32,344 nt of DNA from Accumulibacter sp. (GTDB taxonomy: Bacteria > Pseudomonadota > Gammaproteobacteria > Burkholderiales > Rhodocyclaceae): positions 1-32,344 of the forward strand of contig JAISAZ010000039.1 of assembly GCA_031266435.1 (NCBI GenBank), given 5' to 3'. Below are positions 30,579 through 32,344 of this stretch, piece after piece (position 1 is the first letter of the stretch; every line of letters begins with the position of its first letter). Below the pieces are notes generated by a model. That model was given only the letters and a program-made list of their open reading frames with translations. It had not been told where the DNA came from and did not search any database. A program made the translations under genes and the position numbers.

Positions 30579-32159
30579 ATGCCATCCTCCGAAACCGACG
30601 CCTGCCCGAACAACGCGGGCGCCATCCCGATCCCCGGCGATTCGCCCGCGGGAAAAAACGTGCGGGACGACCCGCGCTTTTCGCTCATACGGCAGGAAAT
30701 CGACTCGCTGACCTCGATCCAGCCCGACGCCGCGTCCCCCGACTGGGCAAAAGTCGCCGACTTGGGCAACGCCCTGCTGACCACGCTGGGCAAGGACATC
30801 AGCGTCGCGTCGTGGCTCGGCGCGGCGCTCCTCAACCTGAAAGGCGAAGAAGGCATCGCCGACGGCGCGGCGGTGCTCGCGGATATCTGTACGGGGTACT
30901 GGGAAGCCCTCTTCCCGCCCCTTTCGCGCATTCGCGCACGCACGGGCGCCATCGACTGGTGGCAGGACCAAGTGGAACGTTGGCTCGACGCCGCCAAGCC
31001 CGAATACCTTTCCGCCTCCGTCCACGAAATTGCCGATCAGCGGCTCCAGGCGCTGGAAGAATTCATCAATGATACCGTACCGGACAACCCCCTGCGCCTG
31101 CGTACACTGCGCGCGCGCTTGCAACGCCTGCCCTCGCCTCCCGAGCCGGTAGCGCCCCCGCCTCCCGACGCCCCCTCCGATACGCCTTCCGCCGCACCGA
31201 CTTCCGCGACGGGGACGCCTTCCACGCCAAGCGCGTCACGCGCCGCCGTCGTACCCGAAGCGTCGCCGGGGTCCCCCCAGGTTTCCGCCGACTCGCCGAC
31301 AAGCGCCTTTCTTTCGGAATGCGCGCGCTTCTGTTTACGTACTGCCGACACCTTGCTGTCGCGCGACCTGACGCACCCCGCGTCCTACGTGTTGCGCCGG
31401 TCGGCCTTGTGGGGCGAATTGACCCAAACGCCGCCGACCGAAGGCGCCAACACCCGTTTGCCGCAACCCGAAGAGCATATCCTTCCGGGCTTGCTTTCGC
31501 TTTTCAAGGCGGGCGAGCATAAAAAAGTCGTCTATCAGGCCGAGTCGTGTTGCAACGAGTATCTTTTCTGGCTGGATTTATCCCGCCTCTCGGCGCAAGC
31601 GCTCGCGGGACTCGGCAAGACGTGCGACGTGGCGCGCCTTGCGCTGGAAAGCCAAACGGCGGGACTCCTGCACCGCTTCCCGGAACTCGCGGGCATGAGC
31701 TTTTCCGACGGAACGCCCTTTGCCGACAGCGCAACCCGGCAATGGCTTGCCGGACTTTCGGGCACGGGCGGCGGAGGCGATCCCTTCGACGCCGCGCTGG
31801 CCGAGGCCGTCGCGCACCCCCCCGCCGCCGCGCTCGAAGCGCTCGGCCGTCTCCTGCTCCAGCATCCCGGCGACAAATATACGCTTGCCCTTTACCGCGC
31901 CGCCTTCCAGGCTTGCCTCGCGGGTGAATTATGGCAACCGCTGCCCTTCCTTTCGGTACGCCTTCTGGAAATCATCGCCGCGCACCGGCTGACCGCCTAC
32001 GACCCGGACGCTGCGGCGGCGGCGCTCGCGTCGGCCGCCGCGGCGCTTGCCGCCGCGACGACAGCGAACCCCGAAAACTCCCCGGTACGCGAGCAATACG
32101 CCCGCATCGGCGTCGAACTCGCGGGATTGCAACCGCACAAACTCCTGCCTGGGGGGTGA
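30579..32159 (+). CDS. tssA: type VI secretion system protein TssA (ImpA/VasJ type)
   Basis: This 526-residue cytoplasmic protein is of the TssA family, which organises assembly or anchoring of the type VI baseplate and tail. The N-terminal ImpA_N domain is typical: IPGDSPAGKNVRDDPRFSLIRQEIDSLTSI, DWAKVADLGNALLTTLGKDISVASWLGAALL, then GYWEALFPPLSRIRARTGAIDWWQDQVERWL. A low-complexity Pro/Ala/Ser/Thr linker (about 185-235) follows, then a middle helical domain and a C-terminal VasJ-like domain ending in LAGLQPHKLLPGG. The ATG at 30579 is preceded by GAGGG at about 10 bases. It opens a type VI locus continuing to the right, or is an orphan of one. Confidence 0.87.
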   Translation: MPSSETDACPNNAGAIPIPGDSPAGKNVRDDPRFSLIRQEIDSLTSIQPDAASPDWAKVADLGNALLTTLGKDISVASWLGAALLNLKGEEGIADGAAVLADICTGYWEALFPPLSRIRARTGAIDWWQDQVERWLDAAKPEYLSASVHEIADQRLQALEEFINDTVPDNPLRLRTLRARLQRLPSPPEPVAPPPPDAPSDTPSAAPTSATGTPSTPSASRAAVVPEASPGSPQVSADSPTSAFLSECARFCLRTADTLLSRDLTHPASYVLRRSALWGELTQTPPTEGANTRLPQPEEHILPGLLSLFKAGEHKKVVYQAESCCNEYLFWLDLSRLSAQALAGLGKTCDVARLALESQTAGLLHRFPELAGMSFSDGTPFADSATRQWLAGLSGTGGGGDPFDAALAEAVAHPPAAALEALGRLLLQHPGDKYTLALYRAAFQACLAGELWQPLPFLSVRLLEIIAAHRLTAYDPDAAAAALASAAAALAAATTANPENSPVREQYARIGVELAGLQPHKLLPGG

Positions 32160-32190
32160 GGCAAACGTCACGTTTTACACCGACTTCAAT

Positions 32191-32246
32191 AGCGAGTTCG
32201 TAGCGAGTTCGTAGCGAGTTCGTAGAAAGTTCGTAGAAAAGTTCGT
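32191..32246. repeat. 11-12-bp tandem repeat in the leader of the next gene
   Basis: Three perfect agcgagttcgt units (32191-32223) followed by two variant units agaaagttcgt and agaaaagttcgt, ending 6 bases before the ATG at 32253. Confidence 0.85.
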
Positions 32247-32252
32247 AGAAAA

Positions 32253-32344
32253 ATGAAAAAAACAGCGCTCATCTGTTATGGCGGCGCGTTTGTTTTTTCT
32301 GTTGGAATACTCGGAGTCCTGATCTATTATGCTTACGGAATCTC
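32253..32344 (+). CDS. start of a membrane protein gene, 3' end outside window
   Basis: The visible 30 residues (Lys-Lys start, then a long hydrophobic stretch such as FVFSVGILGVLIYYAYG) indicate an N-terminal membrane anchor or signal anchor. Following tssA, it may be another type VI component (for example TssM or TssL), but the fragment is too short to decide. There is no canonical Shine-Dalgarno; the repeated agttcgtagaaaa leader takes its place. Confidence 0.6.
   Translation, partial: MKKTALICYGGAFVFSVGILGVLIYYAYGI

Noticed and set aside
32191-32246. Tandem units considered as a CRISPR array
   Set aside because: Units are contiguous 11-12 bp without spacers.

Overview
The window looks like a piece of a betaproteobacterial chromosome. 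The clearest marker is the minus-strand cluster hfq-hflX-hflK-hflC-DUF2065-hisZ-purA (27942 down to 21680). A GC-rich housekeeping background, an aas-lplT pair, a YcbL-type hydrolase-DUF123-alkA-tilS run, and a TssA-type type VI secretion gene fit the same picture. I cannot name a genus from sequence reading alone. No rRNA, tRNA or CRISPR array was recognised.

Layout. (1) 1-3900 is an accessory region: the 3' end of an RHS/YD-repeat gene whose core is split into two genes, with the second piece carrying its own Shine-Dalgarno and signal peptide. It is followed by an AT-rich variable tail, two small membrane-protein genes that could encode immunity or accessory proteins, two short G+C-rich hairpins bracketing a gene remnant, and two orphan genes of unknown function. 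(2) 3956-5608 holds a phosphate transporter (pit) and its DUF47 partner. (3) 5840-9930 holds lplT, aas and a secreted permuted papain-like amidase, facing a divergent XRE regulator (10048-10797). (4) 10800-13620 is an AT-rich island with an AvaI/BsoBI-like type II endonuclease and its amino-methyltransferase. (5) 13655-17396 holds a TauE/SafE permease convergent with, and overlapping, tilS; tilS is followed upstream by alkA, DUF123 and a glyoxalase II-like gene in one tight operon. (6) 17400-18670 is a cluster of dispersed intergenic repeats around a tiny heptad-repeat membrane protein. (7) 18672-21336 holds a small membrane protein, cysK, a secreted protein of unknown function and a small HTH protein. 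(8) 21680-27942 is the purA-hisZ-DUF2065-hflC-hflK-hflX-hfq cluster. (9) 28179-30200 holds a hexapeptide acetyltransferase, greB and a YdcH-like protein. (10) 30579-32344 opens a type VI secretion locus: tssA, then a membrane-protein gene that runs off the window and is preceded by an 11-bp tandem repeat.

How the parts relate. Much of the window concerns the cell envelope (lysophospholipid uptake and re-acylation, HflKC, phosphate uptake) and competition or defence (RHS tip, type VI component, restriction-modification). The most unusual features are the two-piece RHS core, a roughly 180-bp MITE-like element built from degenerate heptamers that is present in two opposite-orientation copies and supplies the last codons of lplT, and the helical-turn-length tandem repeat upstream of the second type VI-region gene.
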